DNA of 7,694 bases from an uncultured Clostridia bacterium (GCA_937906775.1 CALCUD010000132.1:1-7694), one strand, 5' to 3'. Shown: positions 1 through 6,434, numbered from the stretch's first letter. Translations and numbers: made by a program. Notes: a model not told the origin generated them from the letters alone.

Positions 1-1
1 T

Positions 2-64
2 GCGATCGGCGGCGCCAATGACGTGGAAATGTGGATCGAGGACTTCCCGGAGGATCCTGACTGA
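2..64 (+). CDS. C-terminal end of an unidentified protein (partial)
   Basis: The frame beginning at base 2 is open for 20 codons and ends at TGA 62-64. The tail is acidic and reads AIGGANDVEMWIEDFPEDPD. I do not recognise the family from so short a piece. Reasons to call it coding are the well-formed terminator about 40 bases after the stop and the GC-rich third positions, which contrast with the AT-rich intergenic DNA that follows. Its composition resembles the recombinase at the other end of the window, so it may be a mobile-element gene, but that is inference. Confidence 0.55.
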   Translation, partial: AIGGANDVEMWIEDFPEDPD

Positions 65-106
65 TCCTAAAGAACTTGATAACTAACAAACATAACATCT
101 GTTATT

Positions 107-127
107 AGCAGCTTCGGCTGCTTTTTT
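107..127 (+). terminator. Intrinsic terminator after the first partial gene
   Basis: AGCAGC (107-112) pairs perfectly with GCTGCT (117-122) around a stable TTCG tetraloop, followed by a T-run to 127. It lies 43 bases after the stop at 64 and separates that gene from the regulated promoter downstream. A further 6-bp inverted repeat, ATAACA-TC-TGTTAT (92-105), sits directly before it. Confidence 0.85.
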
Positions 128-234
128 GCTGAACAATCTATTATTTAGCCTTTTAATTACTCCTATATCTTCCGTTATGCAGCTAACAAGCATATTGTTA
201 TTGCGTACTAGAAAAACACGGTACATAGTTTTTC

Positions 235-263
235 TTGACAATACTCATGAGTAATGATATTAT
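235..263 (+). promoter_or_regulatory. Strong SigA-type promoter for the RHH-tnpV unit
   Basis: A perfect -35 box TTGACA (235-240) is followed by a 17-base spacer and the -10 box TATTAT (258-263). Transcription would start near 270 and read the small ribbon-helix-helix gene at 343 and then tnpV. The spacer contains a perfect 12-bp palindrome, and a longer inverted repeat flanks the whole promoter. A near-consensus promoter buried in palindromes suggests a promoter that is normally repressed. Confidence 0.8.
242..253. promoter_or_regulatory. Palindromic operator candidate within the promoter spacer
   Basis: TACTCATGAGTA is a perfect 12-bp palindrome placed between the -35 and -10 boxes, where a bound repressor would block RNA polymerase. 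The binding protein is unknown. The small ribbon-helix-helix protein encoded just downstream is one candidate, since such proteins commonly autoregulate, but an unlinked repressor is equally possible. Confidence 0.55.
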
Positions 264-342
264 ACATCTGGTAACTATGTACCAAGTGTTAACGACAGGA
301 ATGATGCTTTTGAAACTGGTTATTACTTCAAGGGAAGGTAAT

Positions 343-573
343 ATGTCTGAAACCACTGTCTATGAAAATGATCAAGTTGTCCGGAAAACTGTAAAGTTTG
401 ACAAGGCGAAATATGATATGCAGTACGCAAAGGAAAATACACAGCAGATCAAGTTTGTACTGAATAAGAATATCGACGCTGATATCATCGATTGGTTGGG
501 AACAAAACAGAACAAGCAGGGCTATATTAAGGAGCTTATCCGCAGGGATATGGAACAAAACTGTCAAGAGTGA
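343..573 (+). CDS. Small ribbon-helix-helix-like protein, probable DNA-binding regulator
   Basis: A 76-residue protein starting at ATG 343, chosen because AGGGAAGG (331-338) lies just upstream. The open frame extends further upstream, but that part overlaps the promoter. A basic N-terminal region (RKTVKFDKAKYD) leads to a short strand IKFVLNK (about 36-42), a helix (IDADIIDWLGTK) and a second helix (NKQGYIKELIRRDME). This strand-helix-helix order with a GYIKELIRR end is typical of Arc/CopG-like ribbon-helix-helix proteins, which bind DNA as dimers. It is followed after 62 bases by tnpV and probably shares its transcript. A role in repressing its own palindrome-rich promoter is inferred. A structural or antitoxin-like role cannot be excluded. 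Confidence 0.7.
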   Translation: MSETTVYENDQVVRKTVKFDKAKYDMQYAKENTQQIKFVLNKNIDADIIDWLGTKQNKQGYIKELIRRDMEQNCQE

Positions 574-635
574 TTTCAGATGAGTGTTGCTGCAGAATCA
601 TTATCAACTGTCACGACAGAACTGGAGGTATGAAC

Positions 636-1022
636 ATGTCTGAACTGCCAAAGCGAATTTACGATGAAAAGAACGGATTGCATTATACTCTTTACGGGGA
701 TTACTACTTCCCTGACCTTGAGCTTTCTGAATCAGATCGGCTGCCGTTAGGCCGATGGGGGCTTATGTGCAAGCGGGATCTTCAGGAGAATCATCCGGGG
801 AAATTCAGTCGGATGCTGTTGGGCGGAACGCTGATGGATTATCTTCACTCCATTGATGAACAGGCGGAAAGCATGTACGATACGCTGATGAAAGGATATC
901 AGAAAAGCTGGAACATCACAGAAGAGCTGAAGGCAACGGATCAGATGAAATGGGTACAGATGATGAATCTTGCCAGAGCCGAAGCGGAGAATATCATTGT
1001 TCGGGAAATTGTATATGGGTAA
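636..1022 (+). CDS. tnpV: TnpV family transposon-encoded protein
   Basis: A 128-residue protein with the hallmark TnpV opening KRIYDEKNGLHYTLYGDYY and conserved segments including PLGRWG, the IDEQAESMYDTLMKGY helix, and the C-terminal MKWVQMMNLARAEAENIIVREI. The family is named from Tn4451-type mobilisable elements and is common in clostridial integrative elements; its biochemical role is not established. ATG 636 is preferred because GGAGG (624-628) is seven bases upstream; ATG 630 is too close, and an in-frame GTG at 570 has no comparable site. The length matches the family, so the gene looks intact. It marks the left part of the window as mobile-element DNA. Confidence 0.88.
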   Translation: MSELPKRIYDEKNGLHYTLYGDYYFPDLELSESDRLPLGRWGLMCKRDLQENHPGKFSRMLLGGTLMDYLHSIDEQAESMYDTLMKGYQKSWNITEELKATDQMKWVQMMNLARAEAENIIVREIVYG

Positions 1023-1058
1023 AAAAACACGGATACCATCACAAACGGTATCCGTGTT
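1020..1058 (-). terminator. Strong hairpin after tnpV, oriented as a minus-strand terminator
   Basis: AACACGGATACC (1026-1037) pairs perfectly over 12 bp with GGTATCCGTGTT (1047-1058) around a nine-base loop. Seven A residues (1021-1027) lie on the left, giving a U-run only when transcribed on the minus strand. On the plus strand it directly follows the tnpV stop, but no T-run follows. It may still stall or stabilise the tnpV message, and it would block minus-strand transcription entering tnpV. Confidence 0.75.
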
Positions 1059-1126
1059 ATGCTATGTTATAAGCAAGGATCTAAAAGGTTAGGTCGATTG
1101 CCAAGGTAAATAAGGGATAAAAATAA

Positions 1127-1152
1127 TTGAAAATTTGCACACTTTATTCGTC
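1127..1152 (+). promoter_or_regulatory. ECF-type promoter candidate upstream of the first sigma gene
   Basis: TTGAAAA (1127-1133) and CGTC (1149-1152) are 15 bases apart, preceded at the -10 by TTTATT. Firmicutes ECF promoters of the SigM/SigV/SigX/SigW group use TGAAAC-like -35 and CGTC/CGTA-like -10 boxes, usually with 16-17 bases between; reading the -35 as TTGAAA gives 16. A similar arrangement, including TTTATTC-GTCC, lies upstream of the second sigma gene. A second CGTC at 1158-1161 lacks a clear partner. Confidence 0.5.
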
Positions 1153-1186
1153 CGCATCGTCAATATATCCGAAAGGAGGGATGTCA

Positions 1187-1705
1187 ATGGCAGAAAGCGA
1201 CGAACGGGACGTCTGGATCGAACAGGCAATACTGCAGTGGGAAGTACCGCTGCTGCGGACCTGCTTTTTGTTATTGGGAGACGCTGCGCTGGCTGAAGAT
1301 GCGGTACAGGAAACTTTTGTTAAGGCCTGGAAAGCTTTTGACAGCTACCGTGGAGAAACATCCGAAAAGAACTGGCTGATGCGGATCGCTGTCAATACCT
1401 GTAAGGATATCAAAAAAAGCAAATGGTTTATTCACATAAACCGATGGGTCAGAGCAGATGAACTGCCGGAACCGGCAGCTGCGTTTGTAGCGCCTGACGA
1501 TACGGTGATCACGGCGATCCTCTCTCTGCCGGAAAAACTGCGGCGTGTGATCATCCTGCGGTACTATTCAGAAATAACCATTGATGAGATCGCGGCAGTG
1601 ACAGAATTGTCCCGCAGAACGGTTCAGTATCGTCTGGAAAAATCAAAAGATGTTTTGAAGGAAAAGCTGGAAGGGTGGTATTTTGATGAGCAACAGTATT
1701 CATGA
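1187..1705 (+). CDS. ECF-type RNA polymerase sigma factor (copy 1)
   Basis: A 172-residue sigma-70 family protein of normal ECF length. Region 2 spans about residues 20-80, with the core-binding motif AEDAVQETFVKAW (36-48) and the -10 recognition segment ending KNWLMRIAVNTCKD. Region 4 spans about 108-162, with SLPEKLRRVIILRYY and the helix-turn-helix TIDEIAAVTELSRRTVQYRL (131-150), which would contact the -35 element. ATG 1187 is chosen because AAGGAGGG (1173-1180) lies six bases upstream; an in-frame ATG at 1181 and a TTG at 1127 fit less well. The 3' end overlaps the next gene by 20 bases, so the two are coupled. Redirecting RNA polymerase on an envelope signal is known for the family; its regulon is unknown. 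Confidence 0.93.
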   Translation: MAESDERDVWIEQAILQWEVPLLRTCFLLLGDAALAEDAVQETFVKAWKAFDSYRGETSEKNWLMRIAVNTCKDIKKSKWFIHINRWVRADELPEPAAAFVAPDDTVITAILSLPEKLRRVIILRYYSEITIDEIAAVTELSRRTVQYRLEKSKDVLKEKLEGWYFDEQQYS

Positions 1706-2792
1706 TCATATTGATGAGAAGCTTTCAGGTCTGGCGGCAGACGAAATAAGGAGAAAAAAGATCCGATCCGCGATCCGTATGTCGGACGCGAAAAAGCAAT
1801 ATCATAAACTCACGTTGAAATCGGCAGCGGCTTTTTCCATGGCAACGATTCTGCTGCTTTCGATCACTGTCGGCGCTTTGGCCTATACGGTTCCTGACAT
1901 CAATGATCTGCTGTACCGCATCTGGCCGTGGGCAGCGCAAAAATTGAAACCGGTCTGTTTGATTGCCGAAGATCAGGGAATCCGTATGGAAGTTATATCC
2001 GCTCAAGTCAAGAGAAACGAAGCATGGGTCTATCTGACAATGCAGGATCTGAACGGTGACCGTCTGGATGATACTGTGGATCTGTTCGACTCAGAGATAC
2101 TTCAGCTTCCGTATGATGGAAGCGGAACCTGTATGATGACAGGATATGACGCTGAAAACGGTATCGCTTCATTTCTTGCATATATGAAATTCAACGTCGA
2201 ACACATCGAAGACGGCAACGTAACCTTCACCGTAAACCGGATTCTTTCCCGCAAAAAGGAAAATACCGTGAACGTATCACCGATGATTGACCTTGCCCGC
2301 AAAGCGGAGGTTTCAATGCCGGATCATCCCGCGAGCGGCGGCGTATATACCCTCCTGACGGAAACCGATGAGTGCAGACCGGATGAACTGCTCAGGCAGG
2401 TTCCTGTCCTGTCTGAAGCGGATGCGCACGTTACCGTCACGGATGGCATTGAGATGGATGGTTATGGTACGGCAGACGGCGTATTTCACGTGAGGCTCCG
2501 GGGCAAGGACAATCACCGTACAGACAATCACTGCTTCATTGTGATGACAGACAAAGACGGGAATACGCTTCCGCACGGTATGATCGTCTGCACACCGGAA
2601 GGAAAGCAGTTGGCGGATATCAGTTCGATCGGCTGGAATGAAAACGGTGATCAGATTACCGAATGGTTCTTTGAACTGCCGAAAGATGGGGTAGAAGGAC
2701 TGACACTGATTGCGGAATGTGTGACTGCCGATCCGGCAATTGAAGGCAACTGGTCCGTCACTTTTCCGCTTGAAACCATACGTACAGAATGA
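1686..2792 (+). CDS. Single-pass membrane anti-sigma factor candidate, partner of copy 1
   Basis: A 368-residue protein whose start ATG 1686 lies inside the sigma gene, preceded by AAGGGTGG (1671-1678). The N-terminal ~44 residues are charged and cytoplasmic in type (EKLSGLAADEIRRKKIRSAI) and would bind sigma. One membrane segment follows (about 45-67, SAAAFSMATILLLSITVGALAY). The remaining 300 residues should lie outside the cell. They start with an aromatic stretch (LLYRIWPWAAQ) and continue as beta-rich sequence such as MEVISAQVKRNEAWVYLTMQD, resembling the ectodomains of DUF4179-type anti-sigma proteins. No catalytic motif is visible. The role rests on topology and coupling to sigma, not on a recognised zinc-binding anti-sigma motif, which is absent. 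No clear terminator follows: a weak hairpin at 2805-2825 lacks a T-run. Confidence 0.8.
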   Translation: MSNSIHDHIDEKLSGLAADEIRRKKIRSAIRMSDAKKQYHKLTLKSAAAFSMATILLLSITVGALAYTVPDINDLLYRIWPWAAQKLKPVCLIAEDQGIRMEVISAQVKRNEAWVYLTMQDLNGDRLDDTVDLFDSEILQLPYDGSGTCMMTGYDAENGIASFLAYMKFNVEHIEDGNVTFTVNRILSRKKENTVNVSPMIDLARKAEVSMPDHPASGGVYTLLTETDECRPDELLRQVPVLSEADAHVTVTDGIEMDGYGTADGVFHVRLRGKDNHRTDNHCFIVMTDKDGNTLPHGMIVCTPEGKQLADISSIGWNENGDQITEWFFELPKDGVEGLTLIAECVTADPAIEGNWSVTFPLETIRTE

Positions 2793-2895
2793 ACTGTTTT
2801 GCCCGGTCCTGCCGCAAAGCGGACCGTCACGCTCCCTTGCCTGTAACACATCCTTTTTTTCATAAACAACTGTTGAAAACCAATCAATATACCAA

Positions 2896-2918
2896 GAGGG
2901 GACAGTCTATATTGTCTC
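2896..2918. repeat. Short imperfect inverted repeat, possible insertion-sequence or REP-like end
   Basis: GGGGACA (2898-2904) and TGTCTC (2913-2918) form an imperfect inverted pair around GTCTATAT. The motif lies in the gene-poor stretch between the plus-strand anti-sigma gene and the decayed minus-strand locus. It resembles the ends of IS200/RAYT-like or REP-type repeats in Firmicutes, but that is a recalled resemblance only and no transposase is visible here. The rest of 2793-2916 contains no gene or terminator that I can support. Confidence 0.25.
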
Positions 2919-3080
2919 ACTTTTCGATGCATATTATCACTTGCTTCTTCTGAACGATCGATCGGTTTCTGTGCTTGTTCATGGATTTCAGGGAACCTTC
3001 ACCAAGTGCAGGGCTGAATGTCAAAGCGAGCAACATACTGACCATTGCAAAAAGAATATGTCTTTCATTATTCCTTTCAT
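2917..3080 (-). pseudogene. Frameshifted remnant of a membrane or secreted partner gene
   Basis: ATG 3080 is preceded by GGGGTGGAG (3093-3085) and overlaps the TGA of the upstream sigma remnant as ATGA, the usual sigma/anti-sigma coupling. This frame soon becomes implausible. A frame offset by one base carries the hydrophobic stretch HILFAMVSMLLALTFSPALG (about 3057-3001), a convincing signal peptide or membrane anchor, then runs to TGA 2919-2917. A one-base indel in the first 10 codons would join the good start to the hydrophobic segment. After LKSMNKHRNRSIVQKK nothing recognisable follows, so the 3' part is lost. It was probably the partner protein of the decayed sigma gene. Confidence 0.45.
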
Positions 3081-3402
3081 TGCTCTCCACCCCGTTTATT
3101 AATCAAACTTCTCGTACTTCTATCACTTATTAGGCGATTTGAAACGACATATTTCAACATTGATAATCGCGACAGCAGTTAATTGCTATTCGGATAAGCC
3201 ATGTTTTTTCACTGCTTGTTTCACGGAAGGAATTGATACTTTTGATCGCTTTCAGGAATGTTTCCTGTACCGCATCTTCAGCAGCCGGATAATCTCTCAG
3301 ATAAATGAAACAGATTCTGAGCAGATCTTTGCCATATTGCTGTACCATCCGCTCCAACCGCTCCTTTTGTTCAGGATCCGGCGCGTGGATCATTCCCATC
3401 AA
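3077..3402 (-). pseudogene. Truncated ECF sigma factor (copy 3), region 4 deleted
   Basis: Starting at TTG 3402 or ATG 3399, the frame encodes 81-82 residues with a complete sigma region 2: the AAEDAVQETFLKAIKS motif and SEKTWLIRIAINCCRDYQ, both very close to the two intact sigma factors here. It stops at TGA 3156-3154 just where region 2 ends, so region 4, needed for -35 binding, is missing. About 30 bases further on, another frame reads RSLINKRGGEQ and stops at 3079-3077. This resembles the C-terminal tail of sigma copy 2 (KLRNLLEGG). The simplest reading is an internal deletion of about 80 codons with frame damage. A functional short region-2-only protein cannot be excluded but is unlikely. 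Confidence 0.75.
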
Positions 3403-3424
3403 TCATCACATCCTCACTATATTA

Positions 3425-3451
3425 GACGATGATGGAACATAAATCTTTAAT
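3425..3451 (-). promoter_or_regulatory. Possible relic ECF promoter of the truncated sigma gene
   Basis: CGTC (3428-3425) lies 17 bases downstream of ATTAAA (3451-3446) on the minus strand, about 25 bases before the truncated sigma start. The -10 matches those proposed for the two intact sigma genes, but the -35 is a poor match to TGAAAA. This could be a decayed autoregulatory promoter or chance. Confidence 0.25.
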
Positions 3452-3624
3452 CCGCACAGTAATTTTATCGGTGTGCCATGAAATTGTGAACTTCTGCGAT
3501 AATTATCTCTCGTAGGCCTCTTGGCTTGCCTTACATTGAAACTTTCCCTGTTTTTAAGGCTTTGAAGCAATTTTCTGTTGCAAACTCAGGTGTTCTGTAT
3601 TTCAAGTGTATTTTTACCTTTGAC

Positions 3625-3671
3625 TTTACGAAAGAATTGGGGACTACACTCAAAAACTCTGTGCAGTCCCC
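3625..3671 (-). terminator. Terminator of the large anti-sigma gene
   Basis: On the minus strand, six bases after the stop codon at 3680-3678, GGGGACT pairs with AGTCCCC (3665-3671 with 3639-3645). The stem continues through an A/C mismatch into a CAC/GTG extension around an 11-base loop. The following AATTCTTT is only moderately U-rich, so termination may be partial. The remaining intergenic DNA to 3452 holds no gene I can support. Confidence 0.6.
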
Positions 3672-3677
3672 ATGTTG

Positions 3678-6434
3678 TTAACCATTTCCCTTCAATTCAA
3701 GGGAACACTCAAGAACGATGCCGTCCTCATTCAATATCACATATCCCTTTGGATTCCAGAAATGAAGCTCCTCGTCAAAGATCTGCATATTAATGTACCA
3801 GACAGGTTCATCGATCTGTTCTCCTGCGAAATAATTGATATGTCTGCTCCACAGCATGCCGGCACAGCGCAGCTGATCGACCCATTCAACGCTCATTACC
3901 CCATCCGCCTCCTGATGGAAGGCTTCCCTTGCAAGGGCGTAGATCTCATCCCGGGTCTTCTTTCCTTCATGTGGGAACATTGGATAGTTATTCTTCAGCA
4001 TGCTCGTATCGGTCTGGGACATAAAGAAATCAAGAACCTCCAGATCCACAGGCCATTCATCTGAATCGCCATATTCCTGATGCCATTTCTGTGCTTTCTC
4101 CCGGAAGTTTCCGGCTGTTACGCCGTATTCCTTCATTTTGCTTTCCATTTCATTCCAGAATGCTGTGCGCGCGAAATCCATGCCGAAAAACCAGGGCTTC
4201 CCGTCCGGGAGAGGAGTCGGTGTCGGAATCACTTCCCCGATGACTTCAGGAAAGTCATCCGGTTTAGCCTCTGTGCTGGCGGATTTTGTTTTCTCACAGC
4301 GAAGCACAAAGCCACGATTGTCCAGTTCGACTTCATAGCTGTCCATGCCGCTCCAACGACCAATGTACCGAACAACTAAACCTTCCTGCTGTATTTCCCA
4401 ATATTCGGTGTTGTCGACATCCAGTTCAGGTTCATCCAGCCACATGTCACCAAACTTGTGCGTAATGGCGACCTTTGCCATATAGGGTGCGCCGAGATTC
4501 TGTAACTCGATTTTGCGCCATGTTTCCGGAAGGGAATACAACACATACATTGGCGTATAGTCGGTCTTGAACTGTTCGCTGAACACAATTTTTCCGGTTT
4601 CTGCATCAATCCCCAGCACAGGATCATCAGGTTCGTCCGTCAACAAACGCATGATCCATACCGGATGCGGCTCTGCTTCAACCAAAACACAGGTATTGAT
4701 CTCGACGATTCTTTTTCCACTTGCCTTGATGGCCAGTTCCTGTGCCTTTTCATGGTTGATCGTCACAGATGATTCCCGCGGATACCGGGTATTCTTAAGC
4801 GGAAGAAATTCATAACCGCTTGGGTTCAAGGTTTCCATATCCTGTCCCAGCATGACCCATGTATCCTGATTCCAGTTTCCGAAATAGCCATAAGCAGAAG
4901 AATAACGCTGATAAATATTGTCTCCGCTCAGGGGTTCAACGTCCGCCGTTGCTTCTGAGACAGTACCTTCTGAAGTGACTGTCGCGGATGCGCCTCCATG
5001 TGTTATGACCTTGGAACGGAATTGGATGTAATGTGATTGGCTGCCGATATTTGTGATGGAATATTCCTCTTCGTTCATCAGATCAAGATTGGGATAGATT
5101 TTCTGAATAGCCTCCGCCGCCAATCGGATATAGTCACTGTTTTTCAGAATGCCTTCCCATGCTTTTGTATAAGCTGCCTGCGGCACAAAAGCAAAGGAGG
5201 TATCATCATCAGTGGTTCTTTTTCGTATGCTTTCAACATTTCCGGTCAGGCTGTCGATGGCAATGACGTATTCGCCGGCTTCATCGTCTTTTTGCGTGAC
5301 ATCATTCTGATAAATGACCATTCCCACCAGCCAGACCCGATGCCCTTCATGTTCAGTCAGAACAGCGGAGTTCAGCGCAGCCCGATCCAGATGGAGGGCT
5401 TCCTTTCCGATTCGGATCGCCTCGTCTCTGGTGATATCGTTCTGCTCCGGTTCCGGGTATTCGGTCAGTTGGTATCCTCTGCAGGCAGTATAATCGTAGC
5501 TGGCCATATCAAGGTCTGCATTCTGCAGCATCTCATGCAGTTGTTGCCAGACTGCCTGGGACCAGGTTCCTTCGGACCAGGAATATACAGAATGGAATTG
5601 GTTCAACAATTGACTGCCAGTATAGGGTTTTGTCCAGTCCGGGATGTTGGCGTCGACAAATACGGTACCATCGGGATCCTCATCCGAAAACTGAATATGA
5701 TATTGACCGTGTGTGACATCCAATGGCTCCAGCGTGAAGCTCCAGGCCGCTTTACCACCGTTGTCAATATCGTGATAGAATTGTCGGCTTAACTGATAAA
5801 CGGTACGATCCTCAACAGCCAGATCCTGACCGTATTCCTGCCTGAGCCTGCTGAAAGCAAAGGCTTCCGCATCCTCATATTTCATGTTCTCTTTTCCTGG
5901 TACTCTGGGAACATAGGATTCATAGAATCCTATGTCAACCATCAGATGATCAAACCAGTCCTGCTCTTCCAGCGTCCAGGTATAATAATTCCCACCGAAA
6001 GCCAGACGGCAGATCTCCATGATGGTCTCTTCTTCATAATATTCCTGACCGTTTTTCAGAGATTGCATGATTTTGCTGGTTTCTTCCAATGTGATCCCGT
6101 TTTCATTCAATTGGCGGACCAGTACGGCAAGCTGATTTGTTGTATAGTTTTTTTGTACAGAAACACCGGTATCATTTTCCAATGCCATAGGTACTGCTAC
6201 CTGCTCAACCGCTTCTTTAGGTGAAAGAAACGCGATTGCCAGTCCTGTAACCGCTGCTAGCAATAACACAATAATCAGCAGCATACTGATTGATAGTTTC
6301 TTTTTCACAATTACTTTTTCCTTTCCTGTTGCCTGCGCAATGACTCGCTGAGCCAGGAAAGGGTTTGGATGCACATCGGAAGCATGATGATCGACAGCCT
6401 GATGGATCTTTTCACGAATCATCTCATCCTTCAT
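3678..6434 (-). CDS. Very large single-pass anti-sigma-like protein with repeated PepSY-like ectodomain
   Basis: A 918-residue protein. ATG 6434 is chosen because GGAGG (6447-6443) is eight bases upstream; ATG 6440 is too close. Residues 1-46 are cytoplasmic and resemble N-termini of clostridial anti-sigma proteins (NPFLAQRVIAQATGKE, then VKKKLS). One membrane segment spans about 47-70. The outer ~850 residues show two related modules, about 186-405 and 433-620. Each has an opening helix (YEDAEAFAFSRLRQEYGQDL; SDYIRLAAEAIQKIYPNLDL), a beta region, an aromatic segment (SVYSWSEGTW; SAYGYFGNWNQDTW), a second helix (RDEAIRIGKEAL; EKAQELAIKASG), and strands ending IDSLTGNVESI or IDAETGKIVFS, as in PepSY-type domains. 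A proline linker (PTPTPLPDG, 737-745) precedes a third, partial module (about 827-912). It overlaps sigma copy 2 by 11 bases. Inferred role: sensing an extracytoplasmic signal and releasing sigma. No protease motif is seen. Confidence 0.85.
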   Translation of the reverse strand: MKDEMIREKIHQAVDHHASDVHPNPFLAQRVIAQATGKEKVIVKKKLSISMLLIIVLLLAAVTGLAIAFLSPKEAVEQVAVPMALENDTGVSVQKNYTTNQLAVLVRQLNENGITLEETSKIMQSLKNGQEYYEEETIMEICRLAFGGNYYTWTLEEQDWFDHLMVDIGFYESYVPRVPGKENMKYEDAEAFAFSRLRQEYGQDLAVEDRTVYQLSRQFYHDIDNGGKAAWSFTLEPLDVTHGQYHIQFSDEDPDGTVFVDANIPDWTKPYTGSQLLNQFHSVYSWSEGTWSQAVWQQLHEMLQNADLDMASYDYTACRGYQLTEYPEPEQNDITRDEAIRIGKEALHLDRAALNSAVLTEHEGHRVWLVGMVIYQNDVTQKDDEAGEYVIAIDSLTGNVESIRKRTTDDDTSFAFVPQAAYTKAWEGILKNSDYIRLAAEAIQKIYPNLDLMNEEEYSITNIGSQSHYIQFRSKVITHGGASATVTSEGTVSEATADVEPLSGDNIYQRYSSAYGYFGNWNQDTWVMLGQDMETLNPSGYEFLPLKNTRYPRESSVTINHEKAQELAIKASGKRIVEINTCVLVEAEPHPVWIMRLLTDEPDDPVLGIDAETGKIVFSEQFKTDYTPMYVLYSLPETWRKIELQNLGAPYMAKVAITHKFGDMWLDEPELDVDNTEYWEIQQEGLVVRYIGRWSGMDSYEVELDNRGFVLRCEKTKSASTEAKPDDFPEVIGEVIPTPTPLPDGKPWFFGMDFARTAFWNEMESKMKEYGVTAGNFREKAQKWHQEYGDSDEWPVDLEVLDFFMSQTDTSMLKNNYPMFPHEGKKTRDEIYALAREAFHQEADGVMSVEWVDQLRCAGMLWSRHINYFAGEQIDEPVWYINMQIFDEELHFWNPKGYVILNEDGIVLECSLELKGNG

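Larger units (their letters stand above)
220..283. repeat. 11-bp inverted repeat flanking the promoter (operator pair candidate)
   Basis: GGTACATAGTT (220-230) and AACTATGTACC (273-283) are perfect inverted copies. With a two-base gap the match extends outward over AACAC on the left and GTGTT on the right. The copies are offset by 53 bp, close to five helical turns, and bracket the -35 and -10 boxes. This spacing suits a repressor that contacts both arms on the same DNA face. It could instead be a recombinase binding site or a large hairpin in DNA upstream of the gene. Confidence 0.6.

Noticed and set aside
2805..2825. Hairpin GGTCC...GGACC after the 368-residue anti-sigma gene as a terminator
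   Set aside because: The stem is only five base pairs, and the next T-run (2854-2860) is about 30 bases further on with no stem directly before it.
2313..2849. 178-codon minus-strand open frame opposite the 368-residue anti-sigma gene
   Set aside because: The sequence looks like low-information antisense translation, rich in R, H and F. The plus-strand frame has a membrane segment, start site and sigma coupling.
3139..3432. Plus-strand 97-codon frame opposite the truncated sigma gene
   Set aside because: It is antisense to an unmistakable sigma region 2 sequence and has no ribosome binding site.
3531..3677. Minus-strand open stretch ending at TAA 3533-3531 and reading IHLKYRTPEFATENCF near its centre
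   Set aside because: It vaguely suggests a transposase tail, but it has no start codon with a ribosome binding site, overlaps the terminator of the large gene and has no firmly recognisable motif. It could be a relic; not supported enough to annotate.
4376..4627. Second minus-strand frame inside the large anti-sigma gene, as a possible frameshift or nested gene
   Set aside because: The main frame continues through this stretch without interruption and keeps the module pattern; the other frame is a shadow.
5037..5792. 251-codon plus-strand open frame opposite the large anti-sigma gene
   Set aside because: It is antisense to a 918-residue gene with clear domains, topology, start site and operon context. 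It has no good ribosome binding site or recognisable motif and is most likely a by-product of codon usage on the other strand.
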